DNA of 34,028 nucleotides, from assembly GCF_002087235.1 (NCBI RefSeq), contig NZ_MUIO01000003.1, positions 1 to 34,028 of the forward strand, in the 5' to 3' direction. The notes under the pieces are model-generated. The model was not told the origin of the DNA and searched no databases. It was given only the letters and a program-made list of their open reading frames with translations. The DNA is from Pseudomonas floridensis. Lineage in GTDB: Bacteria > Pseudomonadota > Gammaproteobacteria > Pseudomonadales > Pseudomonadaceae. A program made the translations under genes and the position numbers. Below, one piece after another: positions 25,942 through 34,028 of the stretch. Each line of letters begins with the position of its first letter. Within the stretch, counting starts at the first letter, position 1.

Positions 25942-27124
25942 GATCGGGCTCCATGGATTCAACCGTGCCCAGCAGCGGATAACACTGCTCCAGTGCCTCC
26001 AACAATAGCTGCACTTGCGCCTCGGTGTGGGCCGCAGACAGCGTCACTCGCAGACGGGCACTGCCAACCGGCACGGTGGGCGGGCGAATGGCGGTCACCA
26101 TCAGCCCGCGCTCGCGCAGCAGGTGTGACAGGCGCAAGGCGCGCCCGGCATCGCCAATCACAATCGGCTGGATGGGTGTGAAGCTGTCCATCAATTGCAG
26201 ACCAAGCTGCGCAGCCCCTTCGCGGAACTGGCGGATCAGCCGGGCCAGATGCTCGCGACGCCAGTGTTCGGTGCGCAGCAGTTCCAGACTCTTCAGTGTG
26301 GCGCAGGCCAGTGCTGGCGGCTGGCTGGTGGTGTAGATGTAGGGCCGGGCGAACTGGATCAGTGTCTCGATCAACTCTTCACTGCCCGCCACGAACGCGC
26401 CGGATGTGCCGAAGGATTTGCCGAGGGTGCCGATCAGCACCGGCACGTCTTCCATGCTCAAGCCGAAATGCTCGACGAGTCCGGCACCGTTGGCACCCAG
26501 CGGACCGAAGCCATGCGCATCATCGACCATCAGCCAGGCGCCCCTGGCCCTGGTGGCACGTGCCAGCGCAGGCAGGTCGGCCACGTCGCCATCCATGCTG
26601 AACACGCCATCCGTCACCACCAGCGTATCGCCCACAGCCTTGTCCAGCCGGGACTCCAGGCTGGCAACGTCGTTATGCAGATAGCGGGAAAAGCGTGCGC
26701 CGCTGAGCAGTCCGGCGTCGAGCAACGAAGCATGATTCAGGCGATCTTCCAGCACCGTGTCGCCCTGCCCGACCAGCGCCGTCACCGTGCCGAGATTGGC
26801 CATGTAGCCATTGGAAAACAGCAGCGCACGCGGACGGCCGGTCAGTTCGGCCAGGGCCTCTTCAAGTTCATGGTGCGGCGTGCTGTGGCCGATCACCAGA
26901 TGCGACGCACCACCGCCCACGCCCCAGCGCTCGGCACCGGCCTGCCAGGCGGCAATCACGTCGGGGTGATTGGCCAGCCCCATGTAATCGTTGTTGCAGA
27001 ACGCGAGCAGCGGCTTGCCATCGACAACGACCTGCGGTCCTTGCGGGGTTTGCAGCAACGGGCGCTGACGATAGAGGTGTTGAGTGCGACGAGCGTCGAG
27101 GCGCGTGCGGAGATCGAAAGACAT
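25934..27124 (-). CDS. bioF: 8-amino-7-oxononanoate synthase
   Basis: BioF is a PLP enzyme that condenses pimeloyl-ACP with L-alanine. The PLP lysine is in [13 protein letters not shown], the D-DAHGFG motif ([12 protein letters not shown]) binds the cofactor, and the N-terminal [15 protein letters not shown] is typical of alpha-oxoamine synthases. The 396-residue length is normal. It starts 73 bases after bioB and its stop overlaps bioH by eight bases. Confidence 0.95.
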   Translation of the reverse strand: MSFDLRTRLDARRTQHLYRQRPLLQTPQGPQVVVDGKPLLAFCNNDYMGLANHPDVIAAWQAGAERWGVGGGASHLVIGHSTPHHELEEALAELTGRPRALLFSNGYMANLGTVTALVGQGDTVLEDRLNHASLLDAGLLSGARFSRYLHNDVASLESRLDKAVGDTLVVTDGVFSMDGDVADLPALARATRARGAWLMVDDAHGFGPLGANGAGLVEHFGLSMEDVPVLIGTLGKSFGTSGAFVAGSEELIETLIQFARPYIYTTSQPPALACATLKSLELLRTEHWRREHLARLIRQFREGAAQLGLQLMDSFTPIQPIVIGDAGRALRLSHLLRERGLMVTAIRPPTVPVGSARLRVTLSAAHTEAQVQLLLEALEQCYPLLGTVESMEPDHA

Positions 27125-27197
27125 GCAGGCCCTGCCCCGATGAAAGTGATTCGAAGCGGCCCGGCGCCAACCGGCCCGCTCAACGCAGATCGATGGA

Positions 27198-28256
27198 TCA
27201 GGCGGACGCTGCGTCGTAGAACATCGCGCTGCTTTGCTGTTCGACCAGCGCCTGCTCGATGGCGGCCTGATGCACTTCGTCCGGATGCTCTTCGCCCGCT
27301 TCCGGCTTGATGCCCAGACGCGAGAACAGCAGCATGTCTTTGTCGGCCTGCGGGTTGGCCGTGGTCAGCAACTTGTCGCCGTAGAAAATCGAGTTGGCAC
27401 CGGCGAAGAACGCCAGCGCCTGCATCTGCTCGTTCATGGCTTCGCGACCGGCCGACAGGCGCACATGGGATTGGGGCATGAGGATCCGCGCCACCGCCAG
27501 CATGCGGATGAAGTCGAACGGATCGACATCTTCGGCGTTTTCCAGCGGCGTACCGGCGACCTTCACCAGCATGTTGATCGGCACCGATTCCGGATGCTCT
27601 GGCAGGTTCGCCAGCTGGATCAGCAGGCCTGCGCGATCATCCAGCGATTCGCCCATGCCCAGAATGCCGCCCGAGCAGATCTTCATCCCCGACTCCCGCA
27701 CGTAGGCCAGGGTCTGCAGACGCTCGCTATACGTACGGGTGGTGATGATGCTGCCGTAGAACTCCGGCGAGGTGTCGAGGTTGTGGTTGTAGTAATCCAG
27801 CCCGGCGGACGCCAGCGCTGCGGTCTGCTCCTGGTCCAGACGCCCGAGCGTCATGCAGGTTTCCAGGCCCATGGCCTTCACGCCTTTGACCATCTCCAGC
27901 ACATACGGCATGTCTTTGGCCGACGGGTGCTTCCAGGCCGCGCCCATGCAGAAACGCGTCGAACCGATAGCCTTGGCGCGAGCGGCCTCCTCAAGCACTT
28001 TCTGGACTTCGAGGAGCTTTTCCTTTTCCAGACCGGTGTTGTAGTGACCCGATTGCGGGCAGTACTTGCAGTCTTCCGGACAGGCGCCGGTCTTGATCGA
28101 CAGCAGGGTGGAGACCTGGACGCGGTTGGCGTCGAAATGAGCGCGATGCACGGTCTGCGCCTGAAACAGCAGGTCATTGAATGGCTGTACGAACAGCGCC
28201 TTGACCTCGGCTAAAGTCCAGTCGTGACGCAGAGTGGCGGTGATGCTGGCGCTCAT
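27198..28256 (-). CDS. bioB: Biotin synthase
   Basis: BioB inserts sulfur into dethiobiotin. The radical-SAM cluster is C59-x3-C63-x2-C66 in [14 protein letters not shown]; the further cysteines of the [2Fe-2S] site and the [13 protein letters not shown] segment are also present. It is 352 residues when started at 28256, where AAGGAG stands eight bases upstream. The open frame continues 64 codons upstream through the promoter and comF start, without coding character. It is the first gene of the bio operon, divergent from comF. Confidence 0.96.
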   Translation of the reverse strand: MSASITATLRHDWTLAEVKALFVQPFNDLLFQAQTVHRAHFDANRVQVSTLLSIKTGACPEDCKYCPQSGHYNTGLEKEKLLEVQKVLEEAARAKAIGSTRFCMGAAWKHPSAKDMPYVLEMVKGVKAMGLETCMTLGRLDQEQTAALASAGLDYYNHNLDTSPEFYGSIITTRTYSERLQTLAYVRESGMKICSGGILGMGESLDDRAGLLIQLANLPEHPESVPINMLVKVAGTPLENAEDVDPFDFIRMLAVARILMPQSHVRLSAGREAMNEQMQALAFFAGANSIFYGDKLLTTANPQADKDMLLFSRLGIKPEAGEEHPDEVHQAAIEQALVEQQSSAMFYDAASA

Positions 28257-28331
28257 CGGGGCGGCTCCTTGGTGTTTGTGGGGGCTGTGCGCCGGGGAAC
28301 AAAGACCACAAGCGCTACACGGATGTTGGGC

Positions 28332-28385
28332 ATATTTAAGGAAGAGCCATGCGCTGTCAACCAACCTATGAACACGAGGTTTACA
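28332..28385 (-). promoter_or_regulatory. bioB promoter with BirA-type operator
   Basis: The near-perfect inverted repeat TGTCAACC-N15-GGTTTACA at 28355-28385 matches the BirA operator known from enterobacteria (TTGTAAACC-N14-16-GGTTTACAA) with one mismatch between arms. On the minus strand its proximal half contains TTGACA (28355-28360), a perfect -35 with an AT-rich possible -10 (AAATAT, 28332-28337) 17 bases on. Biotinyl-AMP-bound BirA would therefore block bioB transcription. The operator lies inside the first codons of comF. Confidence 0.75.
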
Positions 28386-29083
28386 TCTGGTTAAAAAACA
28401 AACAACAATGCCTGTTATGCGATGAACGCAGCGATGTTTCGGCGCCAATCTGCGTGCCCTGCGAAACCGAGCTGCCCTGGCTCGGCGAGCAATGCGAATG
28501 CTGCGCCCTGCCCCTGCCGATGGAGGGCATGAGTTGCGCGCAATGCCTCAGAAAGCCACCGGGCTTCACCCAGGTTGTCGCGCCGTGGCGGTATGACTTT
28601 CCCATCGACAGTCTGATCACCCGCTTCAAGCACCACGGCAAATGGCCCTTCGGACGGTTGATGGGCGAATTGCTCGGGCAGTTTCTGCAGCACCGTTTCG
28701 ATGAAGGGCTGTTGCGTCCCGACTGTTTGGTACCGGTGCCGCTGGCCAACAAGCGCTTGCGTCGGCGAGGCTTTAATCAGGCGGCCATGCTGGCTCACTG
28801 GCTGGGCAGACAGCTGCAATTGCCAGTCGATGACCAGCAAATCTTGCGCAGTCGGGAGACGCCCAACCAGCAAGGTCTCGATGCCAAGGCTCGCAAACGC
28901 AATCTGGAAGGGGCGTTCGCATTGAAGGATGCCGACGGGTTCTACGGCAAGCATGTGGCGCTGGTGGACGATGTACTGACGACCGGCTCCACTGCGGACG
29001 CGATCGCGCGTCTGCTCAACCGTGCCGGTGCCAGCCGGGTGGACGTCTACTGCCTGGCAAGAACGCCCAGGCCGGGAGATTGA
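28349..29083 (+). CDS. ComF-family phosphoribosyltransferase-like protein
   Basis: The 244-residue protein has an N-terminal zinc-ribbon with paired cysteines (C-LLC at about 21-24, C-x2-C pairs to about residue 64) and a C-terminal PRPP-binding domain with [15 protein letters not shown]. ComF proteins aid natural transformation in Gram-positives and Haemophilus; their exact activity is unresolved. ATG at 28349 has AAGGAAG seven bases upstream, and the N-terminus [20 protein letters not shown] precedes the zinc motif, so the start is accepted although it overlaps the bioB control region. It stands alone and is divergent from bioB. Confidence 0.85.
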   Translation: MRCQPTYEHEVYIWLKNKQQCLLCDERSDVSAPICVPCETELPWLGEQCECCALPLPMEGMSCAQCLRKPPGFTQVVAPWRYDFPIDSLITRFKHHGKWPFGRLMGELLGQFLQHRFDEGLLRPDCLVPVPLANKRLRRRGFNQAAMLAHWLGRQLQLPVDDQQILRSRETPNQQGLDAKARKRNLEGAFALKDADGFYGKHVALVDDVLTTGSTADAIARLLNRAGASRVDVYCLARTPRPGD

Positions 29084-29172
29084 TCAAGCGAAAACCCGGC
29101 CCGCCAGTCTTCGCGGACAATTGCCTGCTCACGCCGTACACTCGTCCCCTCCGCCACCGCCTTCGAACCGCC

Positions 29173-29937
29173 ATGCCTTTACCGCCATCACTCACCCAGC
29201 ACATCGTCCGTCGTCCGCAACGCATTGCGCTGTTGCAGCACATCGCCGAGCAGGGTTCGATCACCCGCGCCGCGAAAAGCGCCGGGTTGAGTTACAAGGC
29301 GGCATGGGACGCCATCGACGAGTTGAACAACCTGGCGCAAAAACCTCTGGTCGAGCGCAGCGTGGGTGGCCGTGGCGGCGGTGGGGCCAGGTTGTCGGCG
29401 GAAGGCGAGCGCGTGCTGCGTCTTTATCAGCGGGTACAGACGCTGCAGGCTCAGGTGCTGGAAGCCGCCGAAGACAGCAGCGATCTGGCGCTGCTCAACC
29501 GGCTGACGTTGCGCACCAGTGCGCGTAACCAGTTGCTGGGGCGGATCGTGAGCATCACCCGTCAGGGTCATTACGACCAGGTTCGTCTGCAACTGGCCGA
29601 AGATACATTTATTGAGGCGCAAGTTACCCACGACAGCACGCTACGCCTGGAACTGGACATCGGGGTCGAAGTGGTTGCGCTGATCAAGGCCGGCTGGCTG
29701 GAACTGTTCGCCGAAGACCACTCCGAAACATCGGGAAACAATTGCCTGTTCGGCCAGATCGAAGAGGTTATCCTCGATGAGGACGGCCCCAGCGAAGTCC
29801 GTATCTTTCTACCCAGCGGCCATACCCTGTGCGCTCTGGCGAGCAACTCCGCATTACACACTCAGCACCTGAAAACCGGCAAACCGGTGCAAGTCTGCTT
29901 CGCTCCATCCCTGGTCCTGCTGGGCACACCGCTCTAA
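29173..29937 (+). CDS. modE: ModE-type molybdate-responsive regulator
   Basis: The 254-residue protein has an N-terminal winged-helix domain (QHIAEQGSITRAAKSAGLSYKAAWDAIDELNN, about residues 16-48, then LVERSVGGRGGGGARLS) and two C-terminal Mop/TOBE repeats (about 112-180 and 185-253), the ModE layout (E. coli ModE is 262 residues). It would sense molybdate and control uptake and molybdoenzyme genes. No mod transport genes are adjacent. Start at 29173 begins at the domain boundary; an in-frame TTG at 29080 adds an unlikely 31-residue extension. Confidence 0.85.
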   Translation: MPLPPSLTQHIVRRPQRIALLQHIAEQGSITRAAKSAGLSYKAAWDAIDELNNLAQKPLVERSVGGRGGGGARLSAEGERVLRLYQRVQTLQAQVLEAAEDSSDLALLNRLTLRTSARNQLLGRIVSITRQGHYDQVRLQLAEDTFIEAQVTHDSTLRLELDIGVEVVALIKAGWLELFAEDHSETSGNNCLFGQIEEVILDEDGPSEVRIFLPSGHTLCALASNSALHTQHLKTGKPVQVCFAPSLVLLGTPL

Positions 29938-30014
29938 CGTTTCGCACGCCCCGTCACGACACAATTCCGTCATACACGCGCTTTAACGTAGCGACCACAT
30001 TTGTGGGAGCCGTG

Positions 30015-31919
30015 ATGATGAAACTACTAGAAGAAAATCAGTCCACCGACCTGGAAAAAATGGTCGGCCTCACCCGCCGCGGTTTCATCGGCGCGGGTGC
30101 CTTGTGTGGCGCAGCGATGTTTCTGGGTGGCAACCTGTTGAGCCGCAGCGCGCTGGCCGAAGGCATCAGCACCGCTTCGCGCAGGTTGCTGGGTTTCGAC
30201 AGCATTTCCATTGCAACCAGCGATGACATCAGCCTGCCACGCGGCTACACCTCGTCCGTGCTGATCAGTTGGGGGCAACCTTTACAGACCGGCGGACCGG
30301 CGTTCGACCCGAGCGGCAAGGGCTCGGCACGGGATCAGGAAGTGCAGTTCGGTGACAACAACGATGGCATGAGCCTGTTCCAGATGCCCGGCCACCGCGA
30401 TCGCGCCCTGATGGCGATCAACAACGAATACACCAACTACCGCTACCTGTTCGATCACGGCAAATCGCCGCAGTCGGCCGAAGACGTGCAGAAGGCCCTC
30501 GCCGCCGAAGGTGTCTCGGTAATCGAGATCCGGCAGAAAAACGGCAAGTGGCAGTTCGTGCAGGGCTCGCGTTACAACCGTCGTGTCCACGGCAATACGC
30601 CTATTCGCCTGAGCGGCCCGGCTGCCGGGCACGAGTGGCTCAAGACCGAGGCAGACAGGAGCGGCACCCGTGTACTGGGCACGTTCCAAAACTGCGCGAA
30701 CGGTAAGACGCCATGGGGCACTTACCTCACCTGCGAAGAAAACTTCACCGATTGCTTCGGCAGCACCAATCCGGACCAGACGTTCGATGCTGCCATGAAG
30801 CGCTACGGCGTAGTGGCCGCCAGCCGGGACAACAACTGGCACCTGTACAACCCGCGTTTCGACGTGGCGAAAAACCCCAACGAGGTCAACCGTCACGGCT
30901 GGGTGGTCGAGATCGATCCGTTCGATCCTGATTCGACACCGGTCAAACGCACCGCTCTGGGCCGTTTCAAGCATGAAAATGCTGCCTTCACGCTCAGCAA
31001 GAGCGGACGCGCCGTGGTGTACATGGGCGACGACGAACGCGGCGAGTTCATCTACAAATTCGTCAGCCGCAACAAGATCGACCGTATCATCCCGAAAAAC
31101 AACCGCAGCCTGCTGGACCAAGGCACCTTGTACGTGGCGCAGTTCGACGGGGGCGACAACAACCCGGACCGTCCGAGAGGCAAGGGCCGGTGGATTGAGC
31201 TGACCCACGGCAAGAATGGTCTGAACGCAGCCGCAGGCTTCAACAATCAGGCTGAAGTGCTGATTCATGCTCGTCTAGCCGCCAGCGTAGTGAACGCCAC
31301 GCGAATGGACCGCCCGGAATGGATCGTGGTCAGCCCCAAGGATGGCCAGGTCTATTGCACGCTGACCAACAACTCCAAACGTGGTGAAGACGGCCAGCCG
31401 GTCGGTGGCCCGAACCCACGGGCGAAGAACCAGTACGGACAGATCCTGCGCTGGCGTGAAACGGACGATAACGCGTCGGCCATGACATTCGAGTGGGACC
31501 TGTTCGTGGTGGCGGGCAATCCGACCGTGCACTCGGGCACGCCACAGGCCGGCTCCAGCAACATCAATGCGCAGAACATGTTCAACAGCCCGGACGGCCT
31601 GAGCTTCGACAAAGCCGGTCGGCTGTGGATCCAGACCGATGGCGACTCGAGCAACCAAGGCGATTTCGCGGGGATGGGCAACAACCAGATGCTCTGCGCC
31701 GATCCGGCCAGTGGTGAGATTCGGCGCTTTCTGGTCGGGCCGGTCGGCTGCGAAATCACCGGCATCAGCTTCGCGCCGGACTATCGCACGATGTTCATCG
31801 GCATCCAGCACCCCGGCGAAAACGGCGGATCCACCTTCCCTGAGCTCCTGCCCAACGGCAAACCACGCTCGTCGGTGATGGTGATTACCCGCGAGGACGG
31901 CGGGATTATCGGCGCCTGA
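30015..31919 (+). CDS. Tat-exported PhoX/DUF839-family protein (predicted phosphatase)
   Basis: A 634-residue protein with a twin-arginine signal (TRRGFIGAGALCGAAMFLGG, about 20-40) and the DUF839/PhoX beta-propeller. GTYLTCEENFTDCFG (metal-site Glu and Cys), GWVVEIDPFDP and LGRFKHENAAF are the PhoX family motifs, so an exported calcium/iron-dependent phosphatase is expected. GGGAG lies five bases before ATG at 30015; GTG at 30012 and ATG at 30018 are in frame too. It is a single gene, convergent with the phosphodiesterase. The substrate is inferred from family only. Confidence 0.85.
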   Translation: MMKLLEENQSTDLEKMVGLTRRGFIGAGALCGAAMFLGGNLLSRSALAEGISTASRRLLGFDSISIATSDDISLPRGYTSSVLISWGQPLQTGGPAFDPSGKGSARDQEVQFGDNNDGMSLFQMPGHRDRALMAINNEYTNYRYLFDHGKSPQSAEDVQKALAAEGVSVIEIRQKNGKWQFVQGSRYNRRVHGNTPIRLSGPAAGHEWLKTEADRSGTRVLGTFQNCANGKTPWGTYLTCEENFTDCFGSTNPDQTFDAAMKRYGVVAASRDNNWHLYNPRFDVAKNPNEVNRHGWVVEIDPFDPDSTPVKRTALGRFKHENAAFTLSKSGRAVVYMGDDERGEFIYKFVSRNKIDRIIPKNNRSLLDQGTLYVAQFDGGDNNPDRPRGKGRWIELTHGKNGLNAAAGFNNQAEVLIHARLAASVVNATRMDRPEWIVVSPKDGQVYCTLTNNSKRGEDGQPVGGPNPRAKNQYGQILRWRETDDNASAMTFEWDLFVVAGNPTVHSGTPQAGSSNINAQNMFNSPDGLSFDKAGRLWIQTDGDSSNQGDFAGMGNNQMLCADPASGEIRRFLVGPVGCEITGISFAPDYRTMFIGIQHPGENGGSTFPELLPNGKPRSSVMVITREDGGIIGA

Positions 31920-31962
31920 CAGTCAGTCTTGAGCGGCACGTCCACTCCAGCGGCGGACGTGT

Positions 31963-31990
31963 CCGGGAAGGCGCTATCACGCCTTCCCGG
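31963..31990. terminator. Hairpin between convergent genes
   Basis: A perfect 11-bp stem, CCGGGAAGGCG (31963-31973) with CGCCTTCCCGG (31980-31990), lies 43 bases after the PhoX-family gene and five before the end of the converging phosphodiesterase gene. The T-tract is weak on both strands, but the position suits a shared terminator. Confidence 0.6.
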
Positions 31991-31994
31991 CCCC

Positions 31995-32828
31995 TTAATC
32001 GATCAATCCGTTCGCGTCATAAAACGGGTACGGCCCTTCGTACTCGCCAAACACTGCGTTATGGGTGACCAGTCCCTGTTCAGGGTGCCAGCGGTGCAGC
32101 AGGTAACCTGCCGGTTCCAGGTTGAAATGCGCAGGCGCGTTGTCGTCCAGATCGAGCACGATCTGGTGCGAGGTGCCGGGGCAGACGCAGGTCAGGCTGC
32201 CACCGAAACGACGCTGCATCGGCCGGTGCAAATGCCCGCACAACAACCGCTCGACCTGAGGATGCCGAGCGATCACGCGCTCCAGCTCTGCCGCGTTGAT
32301 GAATGGCTGGCGATCCATATGGCCGATGCCGGACATGAACGGCGGGTGGTGCAGGATGATCAGCGTCGGCACATCCGGACGGCGTGACAACTGCGCGTTC
32401 AGCCAATCGAGCTGGCAGAAGTCCAGTTGCCCGCCATGTTCGCCCGGAATGGTCGAATCCAGTCCGATCAAACGCAACGGATGCTGTTCCACAACCCAGT
32501 CCAGCGGACCCTTGGCCGACAGCGGCAGGTACACGTGATCGGCAAATGCGGCCAGCAACTGTTCGCGGTCATCGTGATTGCCGGGCACCAGATAAAACGG
32601 CATCTGCAAACGTTCCAGCTCCGGCTTGAGCACGGCGTACTCATCGGCGTGGCCGAAGTCCACCAGATCGCCGCTGACAATCACGATGTCAGGACGCTGT
32701 TTACGGGTGTTGATCTGTTCGACAGCATGGCGCAGCGCACCCAGCGTATCGACAACGCCGTAGCTGAAGCGGCCATCGGCTTTAAGGTGCAAGTCACTGA
32801 TCTGGGCAACAAGAAACGGACGATTCAA
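31995..32828 (-). CDS. GpdQ-like metallophosphodiesterase
   Basis: The 277-residue protein is a calcineurin-fold binuclear metal phosphoesterase with the motifs D-x-H (QISDLHLKADG), GDLVDFG, GNHDD, HHPPF and GHLHRP. The whole-length resemblance to the glycerophosphodiesterase GpdQ (274 residues), including the PDIVIVSGD and YLVPGNHDD segments and a C-terminal GPYPFYD, is stronger than to cAMP phosphodiesterase CpdA. TTG at 32828 is the start, with GAGGG upstream. It starts 25 bases after the ABC ATPase gene of the same strand, so it belongs to a transport operon. Likely substrate: a small phosphodiester; not proved. Confidence 0.8.
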   Translation of the reverse strand: MNRPFLVAQISDLHLKADGRFSYGVVDTLGALRHAVEQINTRKQRPDIVIVSGDLVDFGHADEYAVLKPELERLQMPFYLVPGNHDDREQLLAAFADHVYLPLSAKGPLDWVVEQHPLRLIGLDSTIPGEHGGQLDFCQLDWLNAQLSRRPDVPTLIILHHPPFMSGIGHMDRQPFINAAELERVIARHPQVERLLCGHLHRPMQRRFGGSLTCVCPGTSHQIVLDLDDNAPAHFNLEPAGYLLHRWHPEQGLVTHNAVFGEYEGPYPFYDANGLID

Positions 32829-32853
32829 AACGATCCCTCGATGAAAAGCGACA

Positions 32854-33885
32854 TTACGAATGCAGGGTAAACAGTGTTTGCGGATCGACGTTCAGGCACA
32901 GACTCGCGCCTGCCGGATAGATCAGGTTGTCGGCACTGTCGACCAGCAAGGGTTGCGGGCCGCCGACATCCACCAGCAAGCGGCTCTGCGCGCCCTGGAA
33001 GAACTGGCCGACCAGACGCCCTCGTAACTGACCCCGCTCAGGCGTCAGGCGCAGGTGTTCCGGTCGGCAATACACCGTGCTCGGCAGCTCCAGGCCCGAC
33101 CACGGCACCTCACCGCCCGCGACCTTGAGGCCTGACGCCGTTCGCCCTTCGACGCTGAACGCGTTGAGGTTGCCAACAAAACCGGCCACGAACGCATTGG
33201 CCGGCTGTTGATAAATGTCCCTCGGCGTCGCCAGTTGCGACATACAGCCTTTTTCCATGACCAGAATCCGGTCACCCAGGGCCATCGCTTCGCCCTGATC
33301 ATGGGTCACGAAAACCGAGGTGATGCCCAAACCGCGCAGCAACTGATCCAGCTCACTGCGCAAGCGCTCGCGCAGTTGTGCATCCAGCGCGGCCAGCGGT
33401 TCGTCGAGCAGCAGCACACGAGGACGCGGCGCCAGCGCACGCGCCAACGCCACACGCTGACGCTGCCCGCCGGACAGCTCGTTGATGCGGCGCGTTTCGT
33501 GTCCGTTCAGGCCTACCAGCTCCAGCAACTCATCACAGCGCTTGTTGCGCTCGGCGGGCGACAGGCCGCGAATCTTCAAGCCATAGACGATGTTGCCTGC
33601 CACATCCAGATTGGGAAACAGCGCATAGTTCTGAAACACCATGCCGACATCACGCCGTTCGATGGGCAGACGCGTGACGTCCTGATCGTCGAACAGCACC
33701 TGCCCGACATCCGGCCGCTCCAGTCCGGCGATCAGGCGCAGCGTGGTGGTTTTGCCGCAGCCGGACGGACCGAGAATCGCCAGCGTTTCGCCGGGTTCTA
33801 TGGTCAGGTGCAGATCCTGTACAGCCACGGTGCCGTCGGCAAAAGCCTTGCGGCAGCCCTTCAGGCGAATGGTCGTGCCGCTCAT
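32854..33885 (-). CDS. ABC transporter ATP-binding protein (PotA/FbpC type)
   Basis: The 343-residue ATPase has Walker A GPSGCGKTT (about 39-47), Q-loop VFQNYALFP, signature LSGGQRQRVALARAL, Walker B VLLLDEPLAALD and switch histidine VTHDQ, then a C-terminal TOBE_2 domain. That domain places it with ATPases for small organic or inorganic solutes (polyamines, iron, 2-aminoethylphosphonate, glycerol-3-phosphate). Its ATG overlaps the stop of the upstream permease gene (ATGA). Substrate cannot be fixed from the ATPase alone; the phosphodiesterase next door hints at a phosphodiester or phosphonate. Confidence 0.9.
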   Translation of the reverse strand: MSGTTIRLKGCRKAFADGTVAVQDLHLTIEPGETLAILGPSGCGKTTTLRLIAGLERPDVGQVLFDDQDVTRLPIERRDVGMVFQNYALFPNLDVAGNIVYGLKIRGLSPAERNKRCDELLELVGLNGHETRRINELSGGQRQRVALARALAPRPRVLLLDEPLAALDAQLRERLRSELDQLLRGLGITSVFVTHDQGEAMALGDRILVMEKGCMSQLATPRDIYQQPANAFVAGFVGNLNAFSVEGRTASGLKVAGGEVPWSGLELPSTVYCRPEHLRLTPERGQLRGRLVGQFFQGAQSRLLVDVGGPQPLLVDSADNLIYPAGASLCLNVDPQTLFTLHS

Positions 33886-34028
33886 CGGCTGTCTCCTCGG
33901 GCAAGACGGGCGCTGATGGCCTGCAGCGCCATCAGCAGCGGCACGATCAGCAATAGAAAAAGAAGGGTGTAGGCGCTAGCCACTTCCAGCCGCGCCGAGG
34001 CATAACTGTCGGCCAGACCGACCGGCAG
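33882..34028 (-). CDS. ABC transporter permease, 3' end only
   Basis: Only the last 48 codons are in the window. They begin LPVGLADSYASARLEVASAY and continue with one hydrophobic helix (about LLFLLLIVPLLMALQA) ending in LARGDSR. A terminal transmembrane segment after a periplasmic stretch is normal for a permease of the binding-protein-dependent type. The stop overlaps the ATPase start by four bases. The rest lies beyond 34028. Confidence 0.75.
   Translation of the reverse strand: MPVGLADSYASARLEVASAYTLLFLLLIVPLLMALQAISARLARGDSR

Noticed and set aside
26195..27310. 371-codon open frame on the plus strand opposite bioF
   Set aside because: It is a codon-bias shadow of bioF with glutamine/arginine/alanine-rich low-information sequence and no ribosome site.
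29938..30014. Possible Pho box before the PhoX-family gene
   Set aside because: CGTCA occurs twice, but the period is 16 bases instead of the 11 expected for PhoB half-sites, and the flanks do not match CTGTCAT.
31995..32828. cAMP phosphodiesterase CpdA
   Set aside because: The motif set is shared by both families, but length, C-terminus and the ABC-transporter operon favour a GpdQ-like enzyme.

Overview
The window is chromosomal DNA from a fluorescent Pseudomonas, most likely of the P. syringae group. The reasons are the 24-residue PqqA of the Pseudomonas type, the gene order pqqF-A-B-C-D-E, the bioBFHCD block next to two large acyl-CoA dehydrogenases, REP/REPIN repeats built on a GTGGGAG...CTCCCAC core, and an RsmX-type regulatory RNA. 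Codon use and GC content look uniform. I see no phage, transposase, CRISPR array, tRNA or rRNA.

Layout. 1-385: repeat-rich intergenic DNA with a REPIN. 386-2125 (-): exported M20 peptidase. 2427-3821 (+): UDP-glucose dehydrogenase. 4045-4680 (+): NERD-domain membrane protein. 4810-9004 (+): FUSC membrane protein, Lrp-family regulator, then davB-davA, the first two steps of the 5-aminovalerate route of L-lysine catabolism. 9005-9343: a second REPIN, 103 of 108 bases identical to the first. 9344-16964 (+): PQQ biosynthesis (pqqF, pqqA, a terminator, pqqBCDE with overlapping genes) ending in an S9 peptidase. 17016-17177 (-): a 53-residue YqaE/Pmp3 membrane peptide. 17335-17455 (-): an RsmX-like RNA with nine GGA motifs, an intrinsic terminator and a perfect upstream GacA box. 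17544-22886 (-): two paralogous FadE-type acyl-CoA dehydrogenases flanking a membrane-bound diguanylate cyclase; the promoter of the first carries PsrA-type boxes. 23232-23528 (-): a small flagellar-rod-like protein. 23680-28256 (-): bioB-F-H-C-D. 28349-29083 (+): ComF-family phosphoribosyltransferase, whose first codons overlap a BirA-type operator and the bioB promoter. 29173-29937 (+): ModE-type regulator. 30015-31919 (+): Tat-exported PhoX/DUF839 protein. 31995-34028 (-): GpdQ-like phosphodiesterase, ABC ATPase and the end of an ABC permease.

How the parts fit: three pathway blocks (lysine to 5-aminovalerate, PQQ cofactor, biotin) sit beside fatty-acid beta-oxidation genes, and each has a legible control element: a Lrp regulator next to davBA, a terminator between pqqA and pqqB, a BirA operator at bioB, and PsrA boxes at fadE. 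The Gac/Rsm RNA is encoded just after the distal fadE gene and is absent from any ORF-based annotation. No wholly new system was found. The most useful items are the non-coding ones and a few small or unusual genes.
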